64,000 nucleotides of DNA from Dermacentor variabilis (Eukaryota; Arthropoda; Arachnida; Ixodida; Ixodidae), in the NCBI RefSeq assembly GCF_050947875.1, contig NW_027460291.1:30627589-30691588 (forward strand), in the 5' to 3' direction. The position numbers and the translations under genes were made by a program. Below the pieces are notes generated by a model. That model was not told the DNA's origin. It did no database searches and was given only the letters and a program-made list of their open reading frames with translations. How positions within the stretch are numbered: the stretch's first letter is position 1; each line of letters starts with the position of its first letter. Positions 1 through 10,655 of this stretch are shown here, one piece after another.

Positions 1-1
1 T

Positions 2-1162
2 GTGAACTTGTTAAAACTGTATCTACATGGTGCGTTTATCGAATATGGTGACAGCGTGTATGAGCAGAAGGATGGAATCGCTATTGGTTCTTGTATAGCT
101 CCCGTGCTTTCCGACTTATATTTGAGTGTGGGAGACAGGAAACTTGCCGCCTTGTTTGGAGACACGAACATAACTACCTGTTTCAGATATGTTGACGATT
201 ATTTGGTGTGCATGAAAGAAAACCAAACCGATCCATGTAGCGTAGAAACTGTCATCAGCATGTTCAAAAAAGCACATGAAGGTTTAGAGTTCACGTACGA
301 GACTCCTACCGAAGGTCGATTGCAGTACCTTGATATAAACATTAGGATCAGAGGCTCCCACATGTGCTGGTGCTACAAAACTAGAGGAGAAAAAGAAATC
401 CTGAGGTACGACTCTTGCCATTCTAAAATCATTAAAAGAGGCATCGCCAAGGCTTGCATCAGTCAAGCAATTGAAAAATCATGCCACCATGCTGTGAGGG
501 AGAGCATCGATCTGCAAGTAAGCCGCTTGAGAAACAGTGGGTACCCGAACAGCATGGTGGTGCAAATCTGTGAAAACTTGTTGCCCGAAATCAGAGCCAA
601 CAGGAAAAGGCAGAAAACACAGAAAAAATTGAAAAAACGCGTGGTGTTGCCTTACATCCATGGCTTGTCACATCGGATAAAAAAGACAGCCCAACGCCAT
701 GACGTTCAAGTTCTGTTCTCCGCCCCGCAAAAACTAAAAGGCATGTGCAAGAAGGTGAACGCAGGATCCAAAGAGGCCAACCCTAGTGGTACGGTCTGTC
801 AGACTAAGCACTCAAAAAAGTACGTGGAATGCGCTACTTCAGTTGTTTACCAAATCCCACTAGACTGCGGGAAAGTATACATTGGGCAAACTGGACGTTG
901 TCTAAACGATAGGTTACGGGAGCACAAATACACGTGCCAGCTTCTGACAGCACCTAGCAACTTGGCCGCACATTGCAAACAGTGCAAATGCTCCCCGCTA
1001 ATAGAAAGCACCACAGTCATCGGAACATCAAAAACAAAAATGGAGCGAGAAATATGGGAGGCGCTTGCGATAGCTAAAGAAAAAGAGACGTGCGTAAGCA
1101 CTCCGTCCATCGCGCTTATCAAAGCTGAGGTTGAGTTCGCCAGGGCGAACGGGTGCATGTGA
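2..1162 (+). CDS. Penelope-like element reverse transcriptase/GIY-YIG ORF, 3' part
   Basis: A 386-codon frame open from the window edge to a TGA at 1160-1162; the N-terminal part lies outside the window. It carries the late reverse-transcriptase motifs GIAIGSCIAP (residues 25-34) and FRYVDDYLV (61-69, catalytic DD intact). After a basic linker (about 200-215) comes a C-terminal GIY-YIG endonuclease module with VVYQIPL (281-287), KVYIGQTG (291-298) and the catalytic-type arginine context RLREH (304-308). RT followed by GIY-YIG is the hallmark of Penelope-like elements, which copy their RNA at a nicked target. No stop or frameshift is seen in the visible part, so this may be a young copy. Family assignment is secure; activity is inference, because the 5' half is not visible. 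Confidence 0.9.
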   Translation: MNLLKLYLHGAFIEYGDSVYEQKDGIAIGSCIAPVLSDLYLSVGDRKLAALFGDTNITTCFRYVDDYLVCMKENQTDPCSVETVISMFKKAHEGLEFTYETPTEGRLQYLDINIRIRGSHMCWCYKTRGEKEILRYDSCHSKIIKRGIAKACISQAIEKSCHHAVRESIDLQVSRLRNSGYPNSMVVQICENLLPEIRANRKRQKTQKKLKKRVVLPYIHGLSHRIKKTAQRHDVQVLFSAPQKLKGMCKKVNAGSKEANPSGTVCQTKHSKKYVECATSVVYQIPLDCGKVYIGQTGRCLNDRLREHKYTCQLLTAPSNLAAHCKQCKCSPLIESTTVIGTSKTKMEREIWEALAIAKEKETCVSTPSIALIKAEVEFARANGCM

Positions 1163-1439
1163 AGGATGTATGCCTGACCCAAACTATAATCACATGTCGT
1201 CACCTTGTCATATCTTTTTATATGTAGCCCCCAACCCCCCCCCCCCCCCGCAACATATCTCCTTGTATATAAGCGCGTTCTTTAACAGTATCAAACAGTT
1301 GGTAGTTTGCGCTTCGTCCGTCCACGTCCTGTCCTTCCTTAGTATCGTGTTTGTAAAACTGAGCGCAGTATAACCATGAACGTTCACCAACTAGCCCCCT
1401 TCATTGCTTTACTAGACTTGTTCTTGTCAACCGCCAGAG
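1163..1439 (+). other. Penelope element 3' flank with a C15 tract
   Basis: Non-coding stretch directly after the Penelope stop codon. It contains an uninterrupted run of 15 C at 1235-1249. The part after about 1290 (TTGGTAGTTTGCGC... to about 1400) is probably element 3' UTR or its terminal repeat, but the true end cannot be fixed without a second copy. A short (GA)n run at 1437-1450 separates it from the next, oppositely oriented LINE. Confidence 0.45.
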
Positions 1440-3720
1440 AGAGAGAGAGCAAATGATAAAGGAAAGGTAGAGAGGTTAACCAGGACTGAGCCCGGTTGGC
1501 TACCCTACACTGGGGAAAGGGAAAAGGGGACGGAAAGATTGAAAGAAGAGAAAGTCTACTATGGATATCGTTCGGTCACTCAGTCCAGATCACAGACGCT
1601 GATTCAATCCAGTAGCTTTCAAATATCGCAGCAGCGCTTTTGTGGCCTTTTGTAGCTGCGATATGCGGGGACAAGGTCCCAAGATCTTGTTGAAGGTGAA
1701 CGGTGTTCTATCGAGCTGATTGAGAGCTGTGCAGAGGTCATGTCTTTCGTTTTGAAAAGATGGGCAGTAGCACAGTAGATGTTCTATAGTTTCCTCGACA
1801 CCGCAGGCATTGCAGTCGGCGCCATCAGCTATTCCATTCGAAAACGTGTATGCACTGGTGAATGCGACGCCCAAGCGTATGCGGCACAGCATTGTTTCCT
1901 CATTTCGCCGAAGCCCTGGTAACAGCCGCAGTTGCATAGAGGGGTCGAGGGAATGCAATCGATCTTGGGTGAATTCAGGTGTGTGCCACTTCTCTAATGT
2001 CATACGGTGTGCTAGCTTGCTTAGGTGTTCGGCTGCGTCGGTCCGCGATAAAGGTACAGAAACAAGGGTTGCTCCTTCGTGTGCTTTCCTAGCAGCTTCG
2101 TCAGCAAGGTCGTTGCCGGAGATACCGCAATGGCCAGGTAGCCACTGAAACACGACGTCGTGTCCTTTCGCTATCATACGATGGTGCATTTCTCGTACTT
2201 CCGACACTAGTTGTTCACAGGACCCCCGACGAAGAGATGACAGAAGACATTGTAAGGTCGCCTTCGAATCGCAGAATATTGCCCACCGATTAGCGGGTTG
2301 GTTGTTAACGTAATCAACGACACTTTAGAGGGCAACCAGCTCCGACCCGGTCGACGTTGTCAAGTGATAAATCTTGTATCGGAAGCTAATTGATCGTGAT
2401 GGTATAACCACTGCGCCGGTGGAGCTGGTCTGAGTGGAAGAGCCATCCGGATATATGTGCACTCGGTCGAAGTAGAAAGTGTTCAAACAATGCAGAGCTG
2501 CTTGCTTCAGGGTCAAGGTAGGCAGGTCGGTCTTCTTTCTTATCCCTGGAACCGTAAGACGCACTTAAGGTTGTTTTAAACTCTACAAAGCTGAGGTTGA
2601 ACGTGCTGAGGGTGTGAAGCCCGATGGTAGACAGGCACGATGGATGCTGACCTCGTTGGAGAAGGATGCCTGTGGTCGTCGTTCTGGCAGGCAGGCAAGA
2701 GAGCTTGATTCCATGCGTAAAACATGACGAACATGGGCCCTAAGCGTGTTGGTGCCAATGTAAGTCGTGATCGGATGGTCTCGAGCCATTATAATGGTTC
2801 CTGCTCTTGAGGCGCTCCGCGGAAGGCCTAGGCAAACACGTAGTGCCTGTGCTTGCACGCTCTGAAGTTCTCGAATATTTGACTTGCATGTTTTAGCAAG
2901 CACGGGAGAACTGTAACGTAGCAATATGATAAAAAGTGCTCGATATAACTGTAGCATGGAGCCCACTGACGATCCCTATGTTTTTCAGGCGATAAACTTG
3001 AAGACATGAACAATAGTGTAAGCTTCTTCTTCAAGTGGGCAACGTGAGGGCTCCAAGAGAGGTCCCGGTCCACAATGACCTCCAAAAACCGAAGATTTCT
3101 CTTGTAGGAGATAGGCTGGCCATTGATGCATACTGGATAACGAGGCATCGCTTTTCGTGAGAAAGCGACGAACGCACATTTTTTCTGTTGAGATGGTAAG
3201 GCCTTGTGTGTGAAGATAGTGACATGCCTGTGTTGCTGCTTTCTGTAGCCTTGCGCAAACCTGCAGGCGAGTGGCCGCTGATGTCCAGATGCAGATGTCG
3301 TCGCCGTACATTGAGACACTGTTTCCGGTAGGGATTCGGCCAGCCCAAGAAGCGCGAGGATGAAAAGAATAGGGCTCAGAACACCACTTTGGGGAACTCC
3401 TCGGCATATGTAGGGGTCGGTAGTCGGACCATCTTCCGTACGTACGAACAAGGACCTTTATGTCAAGTAGTTTCTGATCCATCGATATACTCGCCCTCCT
3501 AGTTCAATTGTCAAAAGTGCGTCTAGAATGGGTTGATGGGAATCGTTGTCGTAAGAGCCTTTCCCGTCCAGAAAGAGCGCTACTGATAATCGTTTCCAAA
3601 ATCTTTGCTGTTCTATAGATGACTGTATATCAATGACACTGTCAATCGATGAACGGCCTGCTGACATGCACAGCAGGCGCAAGTGCTAGGCTAGTCGCCA
3701 AGCTGTACTCCAAGTCCGGA
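1440..3720 (-). pseudogene. RNase H-bearing non-LTR retrotransposon (LINE) ORF2, 5'-truncated and frameshifted
   Basis: Read on the minus strand from 3720 to 1590. RT motifs come first: LFLDGKGSYDN near 3580, GVPQSGVLSPILF near 3390, and MYGDDICIW near 3300 with both aspartates kept. Then an RNase H domain: IYPDGSS near 2450, GSELVAL near 2335, FCDSKA near 2275, WLPGHCGISGNDLADEA near 2130. A C-terminal cysteine/histidine tail follows (CNACGVEETIEHLLCYC, about 1815-1765), with a stop near 1590. The reading is spread over at least three frames, with stops near 2583 and 2325, so the copy is dead. The order RT-RNase H-Cys/His fits the I/R1/LOA/Jockey group; the exact clade is not resolved. About 150 bp of 3' UTR reaches 1440. 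It is a relative of the + copy at 44344-45691. Confidence 0.85.
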
Positions 3721-4895
3721 AATTAAGTGACGGCGGTCCATCTGCTTTCATCTGGAAAACTAAGAAGAAAGTACATTATTAAGCAACTTCAACAAACAGA
3801 AACAGAGCAGTATTGCTTGCTACAGCATGTCACTCAATTTTTTAAGTGGTCGTTTCTTTTACCATTTCCGCCACTTTTCATGGTCATTGGATACGAATGG
3901 CGTTTCCAACATGAAACGAGGAATGAGGATGCAACCAAGCAGTATGAGAAGGTGCGCAACAGAAAGAGGAGCGGCAGAGTTGCTGAGTAATGTTAGGTGG
4001 AAACATTGGTGGCGGAAGCGCAGGGCAGTGGGAGCACGCAGGAGCTGTCGACGGGCTACTGGTCGGAACGCCGAAAAGGAATGCACGAACGAAAGCAGCT
4101 GAAATAAATACATTTCGGCTACTTGTTGGAAGAGCCGTCTCAAGAGGCACAGGCGCGCGCTCACCAGCGATCGGCGGTGTCGGCTTCAGTGCGCCTTGCG
4201 TGAGCTTTTTGAGCCACCCTTTATGACGTAGGACTCTTCCCGGATGTGTCGCACACTTGCCTTCGAAGTGAGCTGTGTAAAGCGTTGTCATCGCTAAGAT
4301 GCAATTGAAAGTCCTAATCAAGAAGTGTAGCAAAATTGCAAAAAAAATTCGGAAAAGAGCATCTCAAGGGCCGCCGAGAACTGTACCGTTAAACTAAGCA
4401 ATTATTAGTGCGCCCATTCGTATGGCAGCAATATTATTAGAGCAGCTTGAGCCGCAATATTATAGCCTGATATAGCTCTCAATGTATCACCCTCTAGGCT
4501 TAACTGAGCCGTTTGTTTTCTTTTGCATAAACACACAGCAACACGGCTGCAGCTTTACATTTCAGATTTACGGTATAATGATCGGCCGTTATGCCTGGTG
4601 GTCTAGCGAAGGACACCTTCCTTCACCAAGTAGGATTACAATGTCCGAAAAAGGGAGTGTTCAAATGAGCGCAGAAGTTGAAAGACAGAATCAGCGCATG
4701 GTTGAGTCAACGGCAGAGGATAAACTTAAGTGTCACTGGTGCATCGCTGTGGCTATATGTGGGCTTTTGAACCTCATGGTTGCGACGCTACAATGCGTGG
4801 AGTTTCCAGTCACCTAACTTGACATAGAGCGGAGGAACACAAGACCGACTTGAGCAGATTAAGGCACCGCTGCCTTAAAGCACATTTTAGAGGCG
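3721..4895. other. Unassigned region, no supported gene
   Basis: Several overlapping short open frames on both strands (for example 3727-3990 +, 3884-4333 -, 4482-4817 +), none with a recognisable motif or matching codon pattern. The 4482-4817 frame ends in a hydrophobic stretch (CIAVAICGLLNLMVATL) and is preceded by a splice-acceptor-like TTTACATTTCAG near 4567. It could be an isolated exon, but nothing links it to another exon. I treat the region as non-coding or unidentified. Confidence 0.4.
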
Positions 4896-5112
4896 AAAAC
4901 AAAAATTACGGGGTTTTACGTGCCAACGCCACGTGTAGGAGTCTCCAGAATAATTTTGCCCACCTGGGGTTATTTAACGTGCGCCTAATTCTAAGTACAT
5001 TAGTGTTTTCGCATTTCACCTGCATAGAAATGCGGCCGCCATGGGCAAGATTTGATCCCGCGACCACTTGCTTAGCAGCCCGATACTATAGCGACTAACC
5101 AAACACCGCGAG
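4896..5112 (-). mobile_element. tRNA-derived SINE, old divergent copy
   Basis: Minus-strand copy of the same SINE seen at 14630, 34224 and 42791. Its landmarks in order on the plus strand are the ACGGGGTTTTACGTGCC tail, CCACCTGGGGTT, AACGTGCGCCTAA, TTTTCGCATTTC, ATGCGGCCGCC and a decayed tRNA head (TTTGATCCCGCGACC). Many mismatches and no clear target duplication mark it as older than the other copies. The family resembles a tRNA-derived SINE described from ixodid ticks; I name it from memory only. Confidence 0.75.
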
Positions 5113-5507
5113 CTTTATAGGAAAAAGAGTGCAGCATATACAAAGTGCTCAGCGATTTCAACGCGCTACTCGGAGCGCCGGTCCTTTCTTGCGCCGCCGT
5201 AAGCCACTGGGGACACCTAGTTCATGCATTCTTGTATCAGTTGATAGTGCAAGCCTTTGTGATTCATTGTGACGGCACTTAGCACCCTCCCCCAAGATCA
5301 AACGTCACGATCAAAGGTCAAGAATGTCAAGATCAAATGATTTCGCTGCAACATCATGATACAGTCGATTGAAGACCCGTTTCGAACAGCAGGAAGAGTT
5401 CGTTAGTAAAAGAAATCAGTTATGCCTTATTTGAAAATGATTTTTGGATACCGTGTTGTAATAACCGAAGAATTGAATTAGACTTGCTGAAGTTAACTAA
5501 ACTTAAG

Positions 5508-6395
5508 TATACTGTGTGATCCTACTTAATTTTTCCGGAATTTTTCTAAAAATCACCTGTAGCAGATACCATATTTCTAGTCCTTGAGCTAGATTACTCA
5601 TAGAGGCGGGGGTTATTTGCACGAGAAATCGAAACACACGCTCCATTTTTTAAACAATTAACTGAAAGACGTCTTAACTACTTCACGGCACGTACTGAAA
5701 TTTGCAAAATGTAGCTGGTGAGATTGCAAGGCGTGTCCACTTGGAATGAATTTCCAGAATGAAGCCAAATTTTAAGATATGCGGCATCAAACTCGCCGTA
5801 AAAATGCGCTGTTGTTCCACCTACCTCTTTACCAAAACGCTCTTTAAGCACTGAAGCAGAAAATAACTGGTACAGTCAACCACAAAACTTTGCCGACCTT
5901 GGGAGTACACGAAACGTTCAATTTCCGAGCAGCTTGTAACAGTGGTTACTAAAACTGAACAACACAATGGTGTTCACATATATTGGTAGAGCCTGCAAAT
6001 GCGAATACTGGGCTTCGTTGTGAGGCTGGGCAGATATTCAGCTTTTTCTCAGATTTCGTGTGCTGTACAATATTGTGGTCGAGTGCAAGTGCATGTATTT
6101 CGTCCAACACTATGGGAAATATCTGGAAACTGGTGTCATCGGTGACATGCAGTTGAAGTGGAAACGTCTTGGAAATTCACCTGCTACGATTCGTAAAATA
6201 GAATATGTGCCATTGAATAATTACCTAGCAAGGTAATTAGTTATTCTTATTAGTTAGTTAAATACGTGTTTCCATTTCTTGGCCTAATAATGTCCATCTC
6301 TTCAACTAATCCAGCAGACGGACACGAATTATGCTATCTGCTGCACGCGATTTTTGAAAATTCTGGAAACCTTGAAAATGATCACCCAGTGTAAT
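5508..6395. mobile_element. Roughly 0.9 kb non-coding element with about 70 bp imperfect terminal inverted repeats
   Basis: The left arm (5508-5580) and right arm (about 6325-6395) are imperfect reverse complements. Shared blocks include CTGxGTGATC at the outer ends, TTCCxGAATTTT in the middle and AGCAGATA at the inner ends. The interior has no open frame with a transposase motif. The simplest reading is a MITE or an internally deleted DNA transposon. I could not identify a target duplication or superfamily. Confidence 0.6.
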
Positions 6396-6869
6396 ATTCT
6401 AATAGTTTGTAGCGGATACTAGTTAGCGATACGATTCTGTAGCGCGGCGAAGGGTGCGTCACTAGGCTTGAACAATGGTACAATCTAGCCCTATTTTAAG
6501 CCTAACCTAGCCATAGCCTAGCCTAGCCAAATAGCCTAGCCCATCTAGGCTATTTTAAACTCCTAAGTCAACCTATCACTTCACAGGCCTCACAAGGCCA
6601 AGAGAGTCAGATTTAAATTTCTGTAATTTTATCTTTTGGCAGATTTGTAAGCGTAAAATCAAGTTTTTTTTAAAGTGAACTAAAAATTTTACACTCACCC
6701 TGCGTGCCCTTGCTGCGGTGTTTGTACACAATTGTGTGCACTCTCGTAGGAAATAAACCATATCAGTTTTTATTGCGACAGCAAGTATATCGACACTTGA
6801 GACGCATTTATGCCGTCGGCGTCGCCGTCAGGTTCCGTATAAAGTCAAAGGGCGTCAAAATCTTCCCTG
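6396..6869. other. Unassigned spacer with a degenerate TAGCC repeat
   Basis: No gene is supported. Between 6484 and 6557 the sequence is built from variants of TAGCCTA/CCTAGCC, a short low-complexity array. The rest is AT-rich and featureless. Confidence 0.4.
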
Positions 6870-6962
6870 CGCGCCGTTTGCTGTATGTGCGAGCGATACC
6901 GCGCAAGGGTGAGCTGGCGAACGCGGCTCAATCTAACACCAACTTGAAAGGGAAAAGGCCGT
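6870..6962 (+). repeat. GC-rich dispersed repeat, copy 1
   Basis: The block containing GCTGTATGTGCGAG, CGCGCAAGGGTGAGC and a following CGAACGCGGCT corresponds, in opposite orientation, to 27400-27545. The homology is imperfect but colinear over about 60-70 bp. It lies just upstream of the P-element THAP exon, so it may belong to the P element's 5' terminal region. That is inference. Confidence 0.45.
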
Positions 6963-7221
6963 AGTTTATGGCCCTTTCCACTCGCACTACGTCCGCACAA
7001 GGGGCGCGCGCATGTCAGCAAAACAGTTCGCCCAGTCACCGCGACGTCGCAGTATCGCGCGTTCGGCTGAAGGGACACCCTGCTGTACCGCGGCATCGGC
7101 ATTCCCCGGTGCGTCTTTGTTGACGTGCATCACTTCGCCGTGCAGTTACTCGTGTTTTGCGTGTAGCTGTGAGTGTTTCCGTGGCTGCGAGCTTTAGAAA
7201 TGTGAAAGGAAGGACGCTGAA

Positions 7222-9756
7222 ATGCCGTGAAAAGGGCTGTGTACAGCAATGCCACGGCAACTACGCCGGGGTGACGAAGGTGCCCGTGTTCTAATTTCTG
7301 AGGAAAGAAACACTGAGCAACGCTTGAATACGCGATGTGCCGCGGGAAAACCTCTCGGTCACCGAGAATTCCAGGGTAAGCTTATTTTTTTATATAACAT
7401 TGTTATTTTGTAGCAGCACCAACGAGGCAACACACCGAAAGATAGGACAGAGCTACCGCCGACGCCGTCCGCGTTCCATTCGCGCTTCTCCGCGTTCAAG
7501 CTGAACGCGCGCAGTTCCCCTAACTACACCCAGCGCCTGTGACGGCGGCTCGGCAAGTTTAGACACGGGAAGGAGAGTTGGGCTCACTCGTCGTGTCGCG
7601 TCGGAAGTCGCTGCCTCTTCTCCATCACGCAGGCAAAGTTTTTGATGCAACAGGTTCCTGTTGTAGGTCTGCGTTTACTTGTGTTTGCGCAATTGCATAT
7701 CGTAAATTGCGCTCGTTTAGCGTGAACGCGGGGAACGCGGACGGCGTCGGTGGTAGCTCTGTCCCATCTGTCGGTGCATTGCCTCGTTGGTGCAGCTGCA
7801 ATTCAATTGAAAGAAGATATACATACAGCTGTAGATGGCTCACAAGCCGCACTTCTGTATGTCAAGTACCCATGGGTTTGCTCATTGGTGGTAAAATATA
7901 TTTCAAGGTATGCGGTTTGAACTTCACGGAGGAGGACATTATCCCAGTAGCCTCGCATACCTATCAAGCAACTGGCCGCACCATCACAGTGCCGCTATCT
8001 CAGTGCCACTATGCGCACCTTCGCCCGGACGCTGTGCCGTCGAAGTTCCCGAACTGTGCGAGCTACATGGCTAGAAAGCTGCGTAAAGGGCCCTGACTCT
8101 AAACGCGCGCGCATAGAGCATGCTGCCCTCCAGAAAGCCTTCGCTAAACCCATCGGGGCGTTTAAAAGAGCACGCGAGGAGGATAAAGGAAATTCTTTGA
8201 GCGAGCTTACGAACTACTTGAGGAACCGAGAGATGCAGTTCTCGGACGTAATAGAAAAAAATGAAACGATTCTTCTCGTTCACATCGTCGACGATGAAGC
8301 ATCGTGGCCCAAATACTCTGTTTGCGTGAAAGAAGACGAGTGTGACGCTACATGTCATGAAAGCGGCTTCAAGAAAGCTAGGCGAAAATCTGTGCGTTCC
8401 CGAAATTGCTAACCGTAAAAGGGGTATCGTGGAACTCCTCGAAGGCAACGGGAAGTGGGACTGTGATCAGATGTCCAACTCAGTGGCAAAAATTTGCGAG
8501 ACTGTTTACTCCTGTATCAGTTTTCGACGTCCCAAGCAGAAGACGACGCCGACTGCAGTCCATTTCTGATAGAACACGTCGCTATGTAGCTATCGATAAA
8601 ACAGCTCAGACGATACACTGCAGATTTCGTGGTGTTCTGCTGCGCTCTTTTCACTATATCGCCCCATGCGTATGCTTACATACGCAGCCATGGAAGTATG
8701 ACCTTGCTGCGTCCTATGACGATCAGACCAGTGTGCTCGTCTTACGGTATGAACCCTCAACAAGAGCATCAGAGCGAAGCATACCTCCGTTACATGACGA
8801 GAAAAATTTCTGACCTGAAAGATGACCAGCGCTTTGTCACAGTTATGGGATACTAAATACATATAAAACCCTGCTTTGACTACAAAGTGGGCAATATTAC
8901 TGGCGCTGCAAATGAAGCTGCAAACTGTGCGGTTGTTTTCATGGTCTGCAGCCTGACGTGCAAATGCAAAGAACTTGCGCACATCGTGCCAGTGGACAGA
9001 GTAGAGGTAGGGCTCATGCACAAGACGGTTAAATATGTTATTTGCGGGATGGAAAATATTGGGTACCGGGTTGTGTGCGTCGCGAGCGACAACAAGTCTG
9101 TGAACAGAAAGCGATGTCCCTCTTCCAATCGCCTCCGTCTAACAGAATTGTGTATCAACACCCGTCAGACCCTGTAATGCTGCTGTTCTTCGTTATAGAC
9201 CCGGGACACATACTAAAATGCATGCGAAATAAATAGATCAACCAGAAGAATGATCAAGTTTGCTGCTACTTCCCTGAGATCCGAACAGACGCGTGACAGT
9301 CAAAGCGCAATCAAACAGTCTCATTTGCGACAATCGAGGATCTTCACAGCAAAGAGTATGACCAGCTGTTGAAACGTGGCTAGGGGCTGTAGAGAAAAGC
9401 CCTCTGCCCTTCGAATATTGAAAGTCAGAACGTAAAGCTTGCCTTACAAATATTCAATGATTTCCTTACCTGAAGTGTTACGTGACCTTGGAGCAAAGCA
9501 CAGCCTATACACTTTTGAGGCCACTGCTACATTCATCGAGAACATACTCAAGTGGTGGGAAATTCTAAAGTTGAAAACTCCGTGCAAGAGGAAACGGCTG
9601 AGAGACCAGTTCCAACAACCAGTGTTCTCCGTTGATAACAATCCAAAAGTCGACGTGCACATGCTTTTGAAATGGATGGATGAGTGGGAAAACAAAGGCC
9701 TTGACAAGGGTACTCTGACAAAGGAGACTCACGCTGCTCTCGAACACACCACCTAT
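7222..9756 (+). pseudogene. P-element-type (THAP) transposase, 5' portion, decayed
   Basis: A first exon, about 7222-7373, encodes the start of a THAP zinc finger (CVQQCHGNYAGVTKVPVF, then VPRENLSVTENSR) and runs into a GTAAG donor. The reading resumes at about 7905 with VCGLNFTEEDII and the THAP-closing LRPDAVPSKFPN (about 8020-8060). Further on are the P-transposase core blocks: YKVGNITGAANEAAN near 8885, HIVPVDRV near 8983, GYRVVCVASDN near 9065, QHPSDP and FVIDPGHILKCMRN near 9155-9235, and AKHSLYTFEATATFIE near 9497. Frames change repeatedly and stops are frequent (TGA within the THAP start, TAG at 9234). The intron holds a foldback element (7411-7801). Coding stops at 9756 because a retrotransposon interrupts it; it resumes at 16528. 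Confidence 0.8.
7411..7801. mobile_element. Foldback/MITE with about 100 bp arms in the P-element intron
   Basis: The left arm (7411-7515) and right arm (about 7702-7801) are near-perfect reverse complements. Shared blocks run from the outside in: CACCAACGAGGCAA, GACAGAGCTACC, CGACGCCGTCCGCGTTCC, CCGCGTTCA. A spacer of about 185 bp has no open frame of note. Long arms and no coding capacity fit a non-autonomous DNA transposon. It sits between the two THAP exons, so it would have been spliced out with the intron. Confidence 0.65.
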
Positions 9757-9907
9757 TGTTACGCTTGGCGTGTAACACCTCGGGCAAAAAGGATGCACAA
9801 AGATCATGCCTAATCGAAACGGAGGATGGATTCCTAATTTGGTATGATTGTCTCGAGTGGTTGCCGGTCTGTCAGGCCCCGCACTGATTACAGGCCCCTT
9901 TGTGTGT

Positions 9908-10042
9908 GTGCGACTCTAGGGGAGAACCATTTCCACGAACTGTGCGACTCTAGGAGAGAACCCTTTTCACAAACTCTACGACTCTAGGGGAGCACCCTTC
10001 CCGCGAACTGTCCGACTCTATGGGAGACCCTTTTCGCGAACC
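9908..10042 (+). repeat. Four 34 bp tandem repeats in LTR U3
   Basis: The units start at 9908, 9942, 9976 and 10010, each around GCGACTCTAGGGGAGAACCC and ending near CGAACT. The same array, with one 33 bp unit, is in the right LTR at 16047-16180. The position upstream of the TATA-like box suggests an enhancer-type array; that role is inference. Confidence 0.8.
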
Positions 10043-10141
10043 ATACAAGAGCCGCGGGTTGTCGCCAGAGGAGGCAAGCACGTGCAACGACGCCTAGGAG
10101 AAAGGATCAGTCGCCCATCGCCGACCAGACTCAGTGAATGT

Positions 10142-10270
10142 CACGTGACGTTGACGTGAGCAAGGTCCCGCCTACGATTTTACCGGGCCTATTTAAGTGA
10201 CCCCACAATGAACTCTTTAATTCATTCATTCATTCTCTTCTTCTGTATCATTCACCAACTATTGAATAAA
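10142..10270 (+). promoter_or_regulatory. LTR core: E-box/CRE-like block, TATA-like box and poly(A) signal
   Basis: CACGTGACGTTGACGTGA (starting about 10142) is followed by TATTTAAG at 10190-10197 and AATAAA at 10265-10270. All three are conserved in the right LTR (TATTTAAA at 16318-16325, AATAAA at 16389-16394). Conservation between LTRs is expected by descent, so it does not prove present activity. Confidence 0.6.
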
Positions 10271-10655
10271 CAGTGCAAGTTTCGCACTAGAAATTGCCTC
10301 GTCCCTGCCTGGTCGCTATGGTCTAACGGACGCCTGCAGTCTGCCGAAAACGCCACGCTACCCAACAGTAACGCGGGTCCAGGTTCGAGAAATGGCGTCA
10401 GAAGAAGTGGTTGGCAGCAATGGGATTAGCTACCCCGGAGACCCCAACTTTGGACGACATTTAAGAGATCGTCTCCTCTTTGTTCTCGTGACAACATTCG
10501 AAAGGAAGCTGTCAGAATTTATGACCGCATATGGTGAGTGCATGGCTTTTGTTCTCTGAGATATCACTTGGCTTTACGTATTTTGGGGGAAGTACAAAGC
10601 ATTAATTTTTCTTTAACCGTTTACGGAAGTTTTGAATACATTGAAGTTGTTATAG

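Larger units (their letters stand above)
9757..10405 (+). repeat. Left (5') LTR of the Gmr1-like element
   Basis: It aligns along its length with 15894-16527. It starts TGTTACG right after the target duplication CTAT and ends around 10405; the 3' boundary is set by alignment to the right LTR and by a primer-binding-site-like GGTTGGCAGCAATGGGA that follows. Inside are four 34 bp tandem units (9908-10042), a CACGTGACGTTGACGTGA block (about 10142-10159), a TATTTAAG box (10190-10197) and an AATAAA signal (10265-10270). The two LTRs differ by many substitutions and small indels, so the insertion is not recent. Confidence 0.85.

Noticed and set aside
3884..4333. Minus-strand frame of 149 codons
   Set aside because: Composition and lack of motifs look like a chance frame; overlapping plus frames are equally long.
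4482..4817. 112-codon frame with a hydrophobic end and an acceptor-like TTTACATTTCAG before it
   Set aside because: Could be an exon, perhaps of the sulfatase, but no sulfatase motif, no donor in phase and no homologue recognised.
9908..10042. CRISPR-like array (regular 34 bp period)
   Set aside because: Units are contiguous with no unique spacers, lie in an LTR, and the genome is eukaryotic.
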